Notes under the pieces: generated by a model
Database searches by the model: none
Seen by the model: only the letters and a program-made list of their open reading frames with translations
What the model was told of the DNA's origin: nothing
Made by a program: the position numbers and the translations under genes
DNA from: Owenweeksia sp.
GTDB taxonomy: Bacteria; Bacteroidota; Bacteroidia; Flavobacteriales; Schleiferiaceae
Assembly: GCA_028285465.1 (NCBI GenBank)
Contig: JANQPD010000044.1
Span: 47,736 to 111,735 of the forward strand
DNA: 64,000 nucleotides
Reading direction: 5' to 3'
Shown: in pieces, positions 48,081-54,755 of the stretch
Layout: each line of letters opens with the position of its first letter
Position numbering within the stretch: the stretch's first letter is position 1

Positions 48081-48259
48081 TCTGAAGATCTTATCGAAAC
48101 AAAGGCTCCGGAACACAGCCAACAAATGGCAAAGCGAACTTTCGCATGGCTATAAGTACCGGCTTTCCCGGGGTATACCCTCCTACAAGCTCAGAACAGG
48201 CCTCTGAAAATCCGTAGCCCCCTTCGACAAGCTCAGGGGGCTACGGATTCTCAATATGG
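48081..48259. other. Junction with hairpins downstream of the SRPBCC gene
   Basis: Contains GCCAACAAATGGC followed by GCGAA-CT-TTCGC, then a 14-bp perfect inverted repeat (48209-48222 / 48236-48249, AATCCGTAGCCCCC) around TTCGACAAGCTCA. That loop is a motif seen in repeat palindromes of many genomes. No gene is present. Confidence 0.55.
48209..48249. repeat. 14-bp inverted repeat with TTCGACAAGCTCA loop
   Basis: AATCCGTAGCCCCC / GGGGGCTACGGATT, perfect, with a 13-base loop. It sits directly before repeat copy B. Confidence 0.7.
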
Positions 48260-48415
48260 CCCCTTGCCGAGATCGCTTTCCACATGCACTACAGCAGCAG
48301 CGCCCACCTTTCGGTCCCGTTCAAAAAAGAAACCGGCATAACGCCCACCGTCTTTAAACAAGCCAAAAAACCGGGCATACTTCCCTGGATGTCCTTTGAT
48401 AGATGCTGCGCCTAA
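48260..48415 (+). pseudogene. Fragment of the araC gene (inside repeat copy B)
   Basis: Translates as LAEIAFHMHYSSSAHLS followed by VPFKKETGITP, closely matching residues about 142-180 of the AraC protein at 39120. One base is lost near the end, changing the C-terminus. No start or N-terminal domain exists here. It shows that the repeat was copied together with part of the regulator gene. Confidence 0.85.
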
Positions 48416-48549
48416 GGCCCGTTTTTTTATCTTTCGCAAACAAAGCCCGGATAACCTATAAGCGGTTGTAAATGGTTTTAAAGGGATAAACACCTTATAC
48501 ATAAAAGACCTATAGCCGCTGCAAAGGAGTAAGTGCTATTACACTAACG
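48260..48549 (+). repeat. Array repeat, copy B
   Basis: Araf-tail fragment, GCTGCGCCTAAGGCCCG, ATCTTTCGCAAACAAA, AGCGGTTGTAAATGG, CCTTATACATAAAA, ending CTAACG (48544-48549). The next cassette starts at the final G with GTTGTGC. Confidence 0.82.
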
Positions 48550-48596
48550 TTGTGCGTCATACAAAGAAAGATACATAGTACAAAAGAGTAGTTTAA

Positions 48597-49145
48597 ATGG
48601 GTGCTAAAAAAGGAAGATATATTGGGACAATAGTTACAATCAGAGAAGAAAGCAAAAATGATTTTAGTGCAATTAAGCAGACGAATGACAAAGCATTTGG
48701 TCAATCAAAAGAAGGGAAAGTTATCGACAAAATTAGAAAATCAGATTCACAAATGCTTTCTTTAGTTGCCGAAATCAATAACACTATTGTGGGTCATATT
48801 TTCTATAGTACAGCAGAAATAATGCACAACGATGAAAGCATTGTTGGAATGGGATTAGCCCCAATTGCTGTTTTGCCAGAATATCAAAAGCAAGGAATAG
48901 GAAAACGATTAATCAATGAAAGTCTCAATATCATTAAGGCACAATCCGTTCCTTTCATAATAGTTTTAGGACACGAAGACTATTATCCAAAATTTGGATT
49001 TGAAATTGCTTCAAAATATGGCATAAAGTGTCAATGGGATGATGTTCCTGACGAAGCCTTTATGATAATGATACTTGACAAAGAAAAAATGTCAGATATC
49101 CGAGGTGTTGCAAAATACAAAGACGAATGGAATGAGGCAATGTAA
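48597..49145 (+). CDS. GNAT N-acetyltransferase (cassette 6)
   Basis: A 182-residue acetyltransferase. The acetyl-CoA-binding motif is VLPEYQKQGIGKRLINESL, and the later segments VLGHEDYYPKFGFEIA match the YhbS-like subgroup. The substrate is unknown. Acetyltransferases are frequent integron cargo. The unit begins GTTGTGC and the complement GCACAA lies 46 bases after the stop. Confidence 0.85.
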   Translation: MGAKKGRYIGTIVTIREESKNDFSAIKQTNDKAFGQSKEGKVIDKIRKSDSQMLSLVAEINNTIVGHIFYSTAEIMHNDESIVGMGLAPIAVLPEYQKQGIGKRLINESLNIIKAQSVPFIIVLGHEDYYPKFGFEIASKYGIKCQWDDVPDEAFMIMILDKEKMSDIRGVAKYKDEWNEAM

Positions 49146-49173
49146 GTGAGAAAAGCATGAACTCAATATAATA

Positions 49174-49217
49174 TACGTAATGCTGAATGTGCACAAAACC
49201 TTGTTGCAATATAATAT
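49174..49217. repeat. Short direct repeat at cassette junction 6/7
   Basis: CAATATAATAT occurs at 49174 and again at 49207, flanking GCACAAAACCTTGTTG. The right copy overlaps the putative next core GTTGCAA (49203-49209). Confidence 0.45.
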
Positions 49218-49243
49218 TAAAATTAGATTAACAGATAATAGCA

Positions 49244-49924
49244 ATGAGTTATTATATAGATTTTGAGGGAATAAATTTAAAAGATTTCAAAAACAAATTA
49301 AGAGAGACCAAACTACTTCCAAGTCAAAAAGTACTTGGAGAATATCTTGATAAAGGATTTGATTATCTAGAGAAAATCGGAGTAGTGAATCTTTTTGACG
49401 CTCAGAAGATATTAAAAACCAAAGAAAAGGCAATAGCCATAGCAAAACAAAGTGATTTACCTGAAAACTTTTGGATTGTATTTCGCAGAGAATTGAATAG
49501 TCATCACCCACAACCGAGAAAACTGAAAGACTTTTCAATTCTATCCAAACAGATTATTGATAAGTTAGCTGATTCTGGATTAAAGACAACTTCTCAGTTG
49601 TATGATAAAATTCGTACTGAAAAAAATAGAAAAAAGCTGTGCTTAGAACTTGATATTAATAGAAAGGACTGTTTTCTACTAACCAAGCTGACTGATCTTT
49701 GTCGTTTAAGATATGTAAATCCTGACTTTGCAACTCTTTTGGTGAAATCCGAATATGACACAATAAAAAAGATAAAGACAGCCAGCCATATAGATTTACA
49801 TGAACATTTGACAGAGTTAAACATCGAAAAAAACTACTTCAAAGGCAAAATAGCATTGAGCGATATGGAATTAATTATTCGGGATGCAAATTATTTTGAC
49901 ACCGAATTAGATATAAACGAATAA
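49244..49924 (+). CDS. DUF4332-like helix-hairpin-helix protein (cassette 7)
   Basis: A 226-residue soluble protein. LTDLCRLRYVNPDFATLLVKSEYDTIKKI near residues 148-176 resembles DUF4332-type helix-hairpin-helix segments, which suggests nucleic acid or protein binding. The N-terminal half repeats a similar pattern (GFDYLEKIGVVNLFDAQKILK). The function is unknown. Very A+T-rich compared with flanking host genes. Confidence 0.68.
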   Translation: MSYYIDFEGINLKDFKNKLRETKLLPSQKVLGEYLDKGFDYLEKIGVVNLFDAQKILKTKEKAIAIAKQSDLPENFWIVFRRELNSHHPQPRKLKDFSILSKQIIDKLADSGLKTTSQLYDKIRTEKNRKKLCLELDINRKDCFLLTKLTDLCRLRYVNPDFATLLVKSEYDTIKKIKTASHIDLHEHLTELNIEKNYFKGKIALSDMELIIRDANYFDTELDINE

Positions 49925-49956
49925 AGCACGAACACACAACCATGGACATAAAACGT

Positions 49957-50157
49957 AGGGCGTACTTTCCTGGACGCCCTTTGATACATGCTGCGCCTAA
50001 GGCCCGTTTTTTTATCTTTCGCAAACAAATTCCGGATACCACATAAACGCTTGTAAATAGGTAAAAGCATGTATAGGGTTGATTTTAAAAGGGACAAATA
50101 CCTTATACATAAAAGGTATATAGCCACCGTAAGGGGCTAAGTGCTGTTATACTAACG
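49957..50157 (+). repeat. Array repeat, copy C
   Basis: Starts GGGCGTACTTTCC and ends CTAACG (50152-50157). It has the longer internal version shared with copy A (GTATAGGGTTGATTTTAAAA). Just before it, ACACAACCATGGACATAAA closely matches the bases before copy D. Confidence 0.82.
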
Positions 50158-50182
50158 TTGGTAGCCAATTTGAAATGAACGA

Positions 50183-50569
50183 ATGACCAAGCGACAAAAA
50201 TTCTTGACCGTCATTTTGACTTTGATCCTGGCCTTGGTCATTTACAATTCTTTCTACCCCGACTTCTTGATTGTTGGAGAGTACCAAAGTAGAGTGACTG
50301 ACACCTGGGCGACAGATGGAATTGACGATGGAGAAACCTTGATTCTGAATGATGATGGCACTTTTTACAACCCGACAATGGGAAAAGGAACTTACACCGT
50401 ATCAGGAGCGAGAATCGACTTCGACTTTAAAGACGAAGGATGGAACACCTACTTCTATCGACCATTTTTCATTGGTAGGCCACGAATCGTAATATTTAGA
50501 GACTCAGGAGCAGAATTTGAAAAAGTAAAAAAAATAAAAACTGGGCACAACAAAACCTATGCGCAGTAG
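50183..50569 (+). CDS. Small membrane-anchored hypothetical protein (cassette 8)
   Basis: A 128-residue protein with one N-terminal membrane segment (FLTVILTLILALVIYNSF) and an extracytoplasmic beta-rich part (GETLILNDDGTFYNPTMGKG, then YTVSGARIDFDF) like a small lipocalin-type or 'TFYN' sensor domain. No family is assigned. Its stop codon (50567-50569) lies inside the left arm of an 18-bp palindrome, so the gene end and the site are one unit. Confidence 0.65.
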   Translation: MTKRQKFLTVILTLILALVIYNSFYPDFLIVGEYQSRVTDTWATDGIDDGETLILNDDGTFYNPTMGKGTYTVSGARIDFDFKDEGWNTYFYRPFFIGRPRIVIFRDSGAEFEKVKKIKTGHNKTYAQ

Positions 50570-50610
50570 CGCCCGGCAGGGCGCTACTGCGCATAGCCAA
50601 ACCGTTGCGT
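50545..50610. repeat. Cassette junction site 8: perfect 18-bp hairpin between CAAC and GTTG
   Basis: GCACAAC (50545-50551), then CTATGCGCAGTAGCGCCC (50557-50574), loop GGCA, exact complement (50579-50596), then GTTGCGT (50604-50610). The cores are partly complementary and each stands 5-7 bases from the stem. Confidence 0.75.
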
Positions 50611-50617
50611 AATTCGA

Positions 50618-51118
50618 ATGAAACCAACGACCATTGAAATTAAAGTACCGGGATTTGGACCGACAACTATATTCCTTACCATCTGGACAATACTGCTTTG
50701 GATAATGGTTGGAGTTCTTCTAATTGGTATGATCGGACGACCTTCGGAAATTGACAGCTTGTGGTTCCTTTGGCTTGTGATGATTGGAGTTGGCGTCCTG
50801 ACCGGAAATCACATAATTTGGGAAGCCATTGGAAAAGTAAGAATTACAATAAGTTCTGACCGAATACATCTTACGAACGTGAATAACCTTTTCAAAAAGG
50901 AGGTGCACATCCCAATTGAAGATTTTCGAAGAGTTGAATTTAGGAAGGAGGGAACATTTCTTCCGTTGGACTTTTGGGGTTTTACACAAGGTGACATCTT
51001 GTTCAAATTCAAAAACGGACAGAGACGGTTTGGTAAAGACCTAAGTAAACGAGACTCCTTGAAAACTATTTACCGAATTGAAAAAGAAATAAAAAACTAC
51101 ACACAACAATGGGCATAA
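50618..51118 (+). CDS. Two-helix membrane hypothetical protein (cassette 9)
   Basis: A 166-residue protein with two close membrane segments (TIFLTIWTILLWIMVGVLLIG and LWFLWLVMIGVGVLTG, the latter about residues 48-63). A cytoplasmic PH-like part follows (ITISSDRIHLTNVNNLFKKEVHIP). The shape resembles bacterial-PH-type proteins, but the assignment is weak. The last codons overlap ACACAAC (51101-51107), which is complementary to the unit's GTTGCGT start with one mismatch. Confidence 0.62.
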   Translation: MKPTTIEIKVPGFGPTTIFLTIWTILLWIMVGVLLIGMIGRPSEIDSLWFLWLVMIGVGVLTGNHIIWEAIGKVRITISSDRIHLTNVNNLFKKEVHIPIEDFRRVEFRKEGTFLPLDFWGFTQGDILFKFKNGQRRFGKDLSKRDSLKTIYRIEKEIKNYTQQWA

Positions 51119-51125
51119 ACCATTA

Positions 51126-51298
51126 GGGCGTACTTCCCTGGATGCCCTTTGATACATGCTGCGCCTAAAGCCCGTTTTTTTATCTTTCGCAAACAAAGCC
51201 TGGATAGTCCATAAGCGGTTGTAAATGGTTTTAAAGGGATAAATACCTTATACATAAAAGACCTATAGTCGCTGCAAGGGGTAGGTTTTATACTAACG
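51126..51298 (+). repeat. Array repeat, copy D
   Basis: GGGCGTACTTCCC to CTAACG (51293-51298), closest to copy B over their shared length. Preceded by ACACAACAATGGGCATAAA. Confidence 0.82.
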
Positions 51299-51315
51299 TT
51301 GCCACACATTTAAAA

Positions 51316-51849
51316 ATGAAACCATTTAAAACCAGTTTTACCATTTCAATTCTGACTGTTTTCCTCATGACAACTTCATGTGGACTTCTAAAAAAAACAC
51401 AGACAGACAACCCTTTTTCGACAAAAACTGAAGGTTCCATATTTCCAGAACCAGTAGGATATGTAAACGACTTTGAGAACATACTGACAGACCAAGAAGA
51501 AAAAGAATTGACAGCACTAATTAAGGAACATGAATCCAATATGAGTGACCAAATCTCAATCGTGACTTTGACTACTTTAGAGCCTTATGCCAATATTGAC
51601 GACTATTCACTGGATTTAGCAAATTATTGGGGAGTACGACAAAAAGAAAAAAACAATGGAATCTTGATTGCTCTCGGAAAAGGACTCAGAAAAATCAGAA
51701 TTCAAAATGGTTTTGGAATTGAAAAACGACTGACAGATTTAGAGACCAAAAAAATCATTGATGAAGTAATGATTCCGAATTTCAAGAACGACAATTATTT
51801 TGAAGGACTTAAAAAAGGACTTGAAGCGATCATAGAAGAATTAAAATAA
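51316..51849 (+). CDS. TPM-domain lipoprotein (cassette 10)
   Basis: A 177-residue protein with a lipobox (VFLMTTSC, Cys about residue 18) and a TPM (TLP18.3/Psb32/MOLO-1) domain: PVGYVNDFENILTDQEEKELTAL, then QISIVTLTTLEPYANIDDYSLDLANYWGV and KNNGILIALGKGLRKIRIQNGFGIE. TPM proteins can have phosphatase activity or act in membrane-protein turnover. The unit starts GTTGCCACA and ends with TGTGACAAC, an 8 of 9 complement. Confidence 0.85.
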   Translation: MKPFKTSFTISILTVFLMTTSCGLLKKTQTDNPFSTKTEGSIFPEPVGYVNDFENILTDQEEKELTALIKEHESNMSDQISIVTLTTLEPYANIDDYSLDLANYWGVRQKEKNNGILIALGKGLRKIRIQNGFGIEKRLTDLETKKIIDEVMIPNFKNDNYFEGLKKGLEAIIEELK

Positions 51850-51854
51850 AAAGG

Positions 51855-51988
51855 TGTGACAACAACACATATAGCTTATAGCGGATGCATGGCTGCCAGC
51901 AAGGTTTTTGCTTCGTAGCCAGCCTTGGTTTGGTTGGCCAGGAAAGTGCTGCGAAACCACTAAAAGCCATATGCAAGCTGTTAGTGGC
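51855..51988. repeat. Cassette junction site 10 (long bulged hairpin)
   Basis: TGTGACAAC (51855-51863), CATATAGCTT (51868-51877) pairing with AAGCCATATG (51964-51973, one mismatch), and the next core GTTAGTGGC (51980-51988). The ~85-base interior has further GC-rich partial palindromes. Confidence 0.65.
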
Positions 51989-52009
51989 AATTTTATATAC
52001 GACAGGCAA

Positions 52010-52774
52010 TTGACAAAGGACGATTATAAATTCTATATACCGTACCTTGGGACACTGATAATATTACTTGGTGCTACCAAGCTGACGATTTACTATTCCT
52101 TATTTGGAATCAATATTTCATCTTACTTAGAGTTCTCTGAAATATTGACTTTATTTCTAAGTGATCTTTTATTCTTTATCGCCATAATTTTTCTACAATA
52201 TCTGTGGATATTCTTAACGCAGCCAAAAAAGGAACTTGATAATATATCCCAGAAACTACACAATGCCCTCACTGAAAATAATCTCCTAAAACGAATTCTC
52301 GCCTATGCCATAAATGGGATTAACTTAATGTTGTTAATATCACTTTGGATTATTGGAATTCCTTTTTGGTTATGGCTCTCAGAATTATCGTTTTTGACAT
52401 ATCTCCATTTCCTTTACATTTTATTTGGTGTTCTTGCTCTGGACACACTGATTTACGAGACCCGGAGACAGTGGTTTGTTAAGTTCAATGAATATCCTAA
52501 AATAATTTATACGAATCTGGCAAGGCTTTTTATTGTGTTACTCGGATTAACAATTAGTTCAGCGTATCAAGATTACGAAGCAGTAAAAACAAACAAAAAA
52601 TACTTAGGGACTACTCTAAATCTAACTGATAAGGAAATCATTAGTGATAGCACTTATTACTATATTGGTAAAACCAGAAACTTTGTGTTCTTTCATGATC
52701 AAAATGAACAAACTAACGACATCTTTCCCATAAGGGAAATAAAAAAGTTACGAGAGAAAAAAAACAGCCGCTAA
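52010..52774 (+). CDS. Polytopic membrane hypothetical protein (cassette 11)
   Basis: About 254 residues with four or five hydrophobic segments (IPYLGTLIILLGATKLTIYY, LFLSDLLFFIAIIFLQYLWIF, GINLMLLISLWIIGIPFW, LHFLYILFGVLAL, LFIVLLGLTISSAY) and a short soluble tail. I recognise no family. The TTG at 52010 is preferred to an ATG at 51971, because the latter is upstream of the recombination core GTTAGTG. The stop codon lies inside the end motif GCCGCTAA. Confidence 0.62.
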   Translation: MTKDDYKFYIPYLGTLIILLGATKLTIYYSLFGINISSYLEFSEILTLFLSDLLFFIAIIFLQYLWIFLTQPKKELDNISQKLHNALTENNLLKRILAYAINGINLMLLISLWIIGIPFWLWLSELSFLTYLHFLYILFGVLALDTLIYETRRQWFVKFNEYPKIIYTNLARLFIVLLGLTISSAYQDYEAVKTNKKYLGTTLNLTDKEIISDSTYYYIGKTRNFVFFHDQNEQTNDIFPIREIKKLREKKNSR

Positions 52775-52897
52775 AGCAATGCAAAAAATAACAGGGATTC
52801 AAGGCCAAATGAAAGGTTTAAGCTGGTCGACTAGCTTTGCCCACGTCTGAAAACTAAACATATTTAACCGTGTCATTTTTTGCACAAAGCGTTGTGT
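52767..52897. repeat. Cassette junction site 11 (VCR-like hairpin)
   Basis: GCCGCTAA (52767-52774) is followed by TGCAAAAAAT (52780-52789), whose exact complement ATTTTTTGCA lies at 52875-52884. The next core GTTGTGT is at 52891-52897. About 85 bases lie between the stems. This is the clearest attC-like geometry in the window. Confidence 0.72.
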
Positions 52898-52915
52898 TTC
52901 ATTAGAACAACCAAA

Positions 52916-53374
52916 ATGAATAGAGAGAAAAAGCCACTATATCGAAAAGTGAATACCCGAGCAAGAGGCGTTCATCATAATTTCGGTGGTGATTATAAAC
53001 ATTCAAGAAACAAGAAAAGAGATTCATTAGAACAGGTAAAAGGATCAATGCATGGAAAAACGGAAAGAGGACTTGATTATACACCACTCTTCAGATTTCT
53101 TCTTTCTAAGGTTGGATTAGATTGGAATGAAGTTTATAGTGAGGCAACATCCCGGTTAGATAAGCCAGAGCCTATTTTTTGGATTGTAGCTCTAAATGAA
53201 GACGATAAAGAGGACTACGTTCGTGTTGGGGAATCCACCTATTTCTCTGGGTTGTACATTAATAGTGACGGTAAATTAAAATTGTCAAATCCAGAATTAT
53301 CAGCAAAGGACATGACCCCAGCTTGTAGTTGCTGCACGCATACGCTGAATGGAAAAGTATTTGGAACTGACTAA
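52916..53374 (+). CDS. Hypothetical basic protein with CxCC motif (cassette 12)
   Basis: A 152-residue soluble protein. The N-terminal 50 residues are very basic (REKKPLYRKVNTRARGVHHN). The middle has RGLDYTPLFRFLLSKVGLDWNEVY and the C-terminus ACSCCTHTLNGKVFG, a possible metal site. I have a vague recollection of similar proteins in Bacteroidota, but no function. The ATG at 52916 lies just after the core. GAAACGACAAG after the stop complements the unit's GTTGTGTTTC start. Confidence 0.65.
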   Translation: MNREKKPLYRKVNTRARGVHHNFGGDYKHSRNKKRDSLEQVKGSMHGKTERGLDYTPLFRFLLSKVGLDWNEVYSEATSRLDKPEPIFWIVALNEDDKEDYVRVGESTYFSGLYINSDGKLKLSNPELSAKDMTPACSCCTHTLNGKVFGTD

Positions 53375-53439
53375 AAATAAAGAAACGACAAGCTAATAAC
53401 ATCTAAAACCACTACAGCACATCAAACCACCGCACCCAT

Positions 53440-54565
53440 ATGAAAAAGTACACCGCTTTGCTCCTGATCGGTTCCCTGTGTGCACACTGTTCTATAGACA
53501 GGACCATCTGGCACCTTGAAAAAGCCGAAGTTGAAACGCTAAGGGAATTTGAACGTTTTGCAGCACCCCATCAACTCCGGATAGGGGATGCGCAGGAGGC
53601 GGGACAGAAATTGCGGTTGTGCCTCACCTTTGTGTCAAAAGAAGACAAAGCGCCTCTACCCCATACACCTATACCATACCTCTGCTGCAGGCGAATACAA
53701 ACCCACCGACCCGAATGACGAATCGACCGCCCGCTTAAACGGAACAGTGCTTACGGATGAAAAAGGGCGCGTATTCGTGCAAACCATTTTGCCGGGCGAT
53801 TACGGCCGCTCCGCAGATAACCGGCACATCCACACCACGGTTAAAGACGCCAGGCCGGAAGCCTACGACATTCACTTTAAGCAATACACCGGGAAAATGG
53901 GCAGCCGCTTCATCAACAGAAGTGACCAGCATTTCCTCGCTGATCTGAAACAAACAAAAGACAGCCTGCTCGTTGCTTTTTTAACCCTCGAAGTAAAGAA
54001 TATGCAAGGCAAGAAGCTTGTTTCTGCTCCCACCCTTCCGGAATGCTCATGGTGTGGGGCCAACGAAGCACCCGCAAAGCTCTCCTGGGAAACCACCATT
54101 GCCGGTAAAAAGGTGGAAGGAGAACGCTTGATCCTGGAAGGAACCGTGTATGAACGGGACGGCCACACCCCTGCGGAGAATGTGCTCGTATATGCCTACC
54201 ACACAAACCACGAGGGGGTGTATGAAAAGAAAGGCAATGAAACGGGCAACGGGCGGCGGCACGGGTATTTGCGTGCCTGGGCCAAGACAAACCGCGAAGG
54301 AAAATACCGGTTCCATACCATAAAACCCGCTCCTTACCCCAACCACTCCGAGCCCGCACACATACATATGACTTTAAAAAGAACGGATTTTGATGAATAC
54401 TGGATCAACGCGACCTGGTTTAAAGGAGATGAGCGCATCACTGAAGAAATGACCCAAAATTTGACACGGACCGGTGGTTTTTCCAATACCATTGCATTGA
54501 AGCAAAACGAAAAGGGCACCTGGGTTGGCCAAAGAAAGATCATTATACACCCTCCAAAAGAGTAA
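53440..54565 (+). pseudogene. Frameshifted secreted protein with two intradiol-dioxygenase-like domains
   Basis: The first frame (53440-53718) gives a signal-like N-terminus (MKKYTALLLIGSLCAHC) and ends shortly after LCLTFVSKEDKAPLP. The homologous continuation is in the next frame (to 54565), picking up at IHLYHTSAAGEY. Together they form a protein of about 370 residues with two dioxygenase-like units. One has ILPGDYGRSADNRHIH; the other has VYAYHTNHEGVY, TIKPAPYP and PAHIHMTL. Intradiol enzymes bind Fe(III) through two Tyr and two His. The shift is near 53660-53690, by a C-run. It may be a real mutation or a sequence error. Confidence 0.75.
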
Positions 54566-54755
54566 GGCGCGGCTACAAAACACTAGGCCAAGGCGCTATA
54601 CCGCATAGACCTTTTGGTTATCTATGGCTTACACCGGGTTCGTTTTATTGCTTGCCGTTACTTCCCTGATACACTACAGCATTACATAACAAAGCGATAC
54701 CTTGCAAAGGCCATACTCTGTACTACGCGCTTTAATAAACACAAATGCAACCCGC

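Larger units (their letters stand above)
39873..53392 (+). mobile_element. Integron-like gene-cassette array (CALIN-like), no integrase seen
   Basis: About 13.5 kb of mostly plus-strand small genes separated by palindromic sites. In many units the first bases are the reverse complement of bases at or just after the unit's own stop. GTTGGCG (40636) matches CGCCAAC (42616). GCCGATAG (39878) matches CTATCGGC (40509). GTTGTAG (46681) matches CTACAAG (47533). GTTGTGC (48549) matches GCACAA (49191). GTTGCCACA (51298) matches TGTGACAAC (51855). GTTAGTGGC (51980) matches GCCGCTAA (52767). GTTGTGTTTC (52891) matches GAAACGACAAG (53382). This is the relation between the R' and R'' core sites of integron cassettes. 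Hairpins lie between the cores at several sites. Units at 47.6 and 49.2 kb fit poorly. Confidence 0.65.

Noticed and set aside
48251..48502. Minus-strand ORF across repeat copy B (also seen at copy D)
   Set aside because: It is antisense to the AraC fragment and repeat; its recurrence only reflects the repeat.
39873..53392. Prophage or transposon island
   Set aside because: No phage structural gene, transposase, terminal inverted repeats or integrase was found; the unit-by-unit core complements fit a cassette array better.
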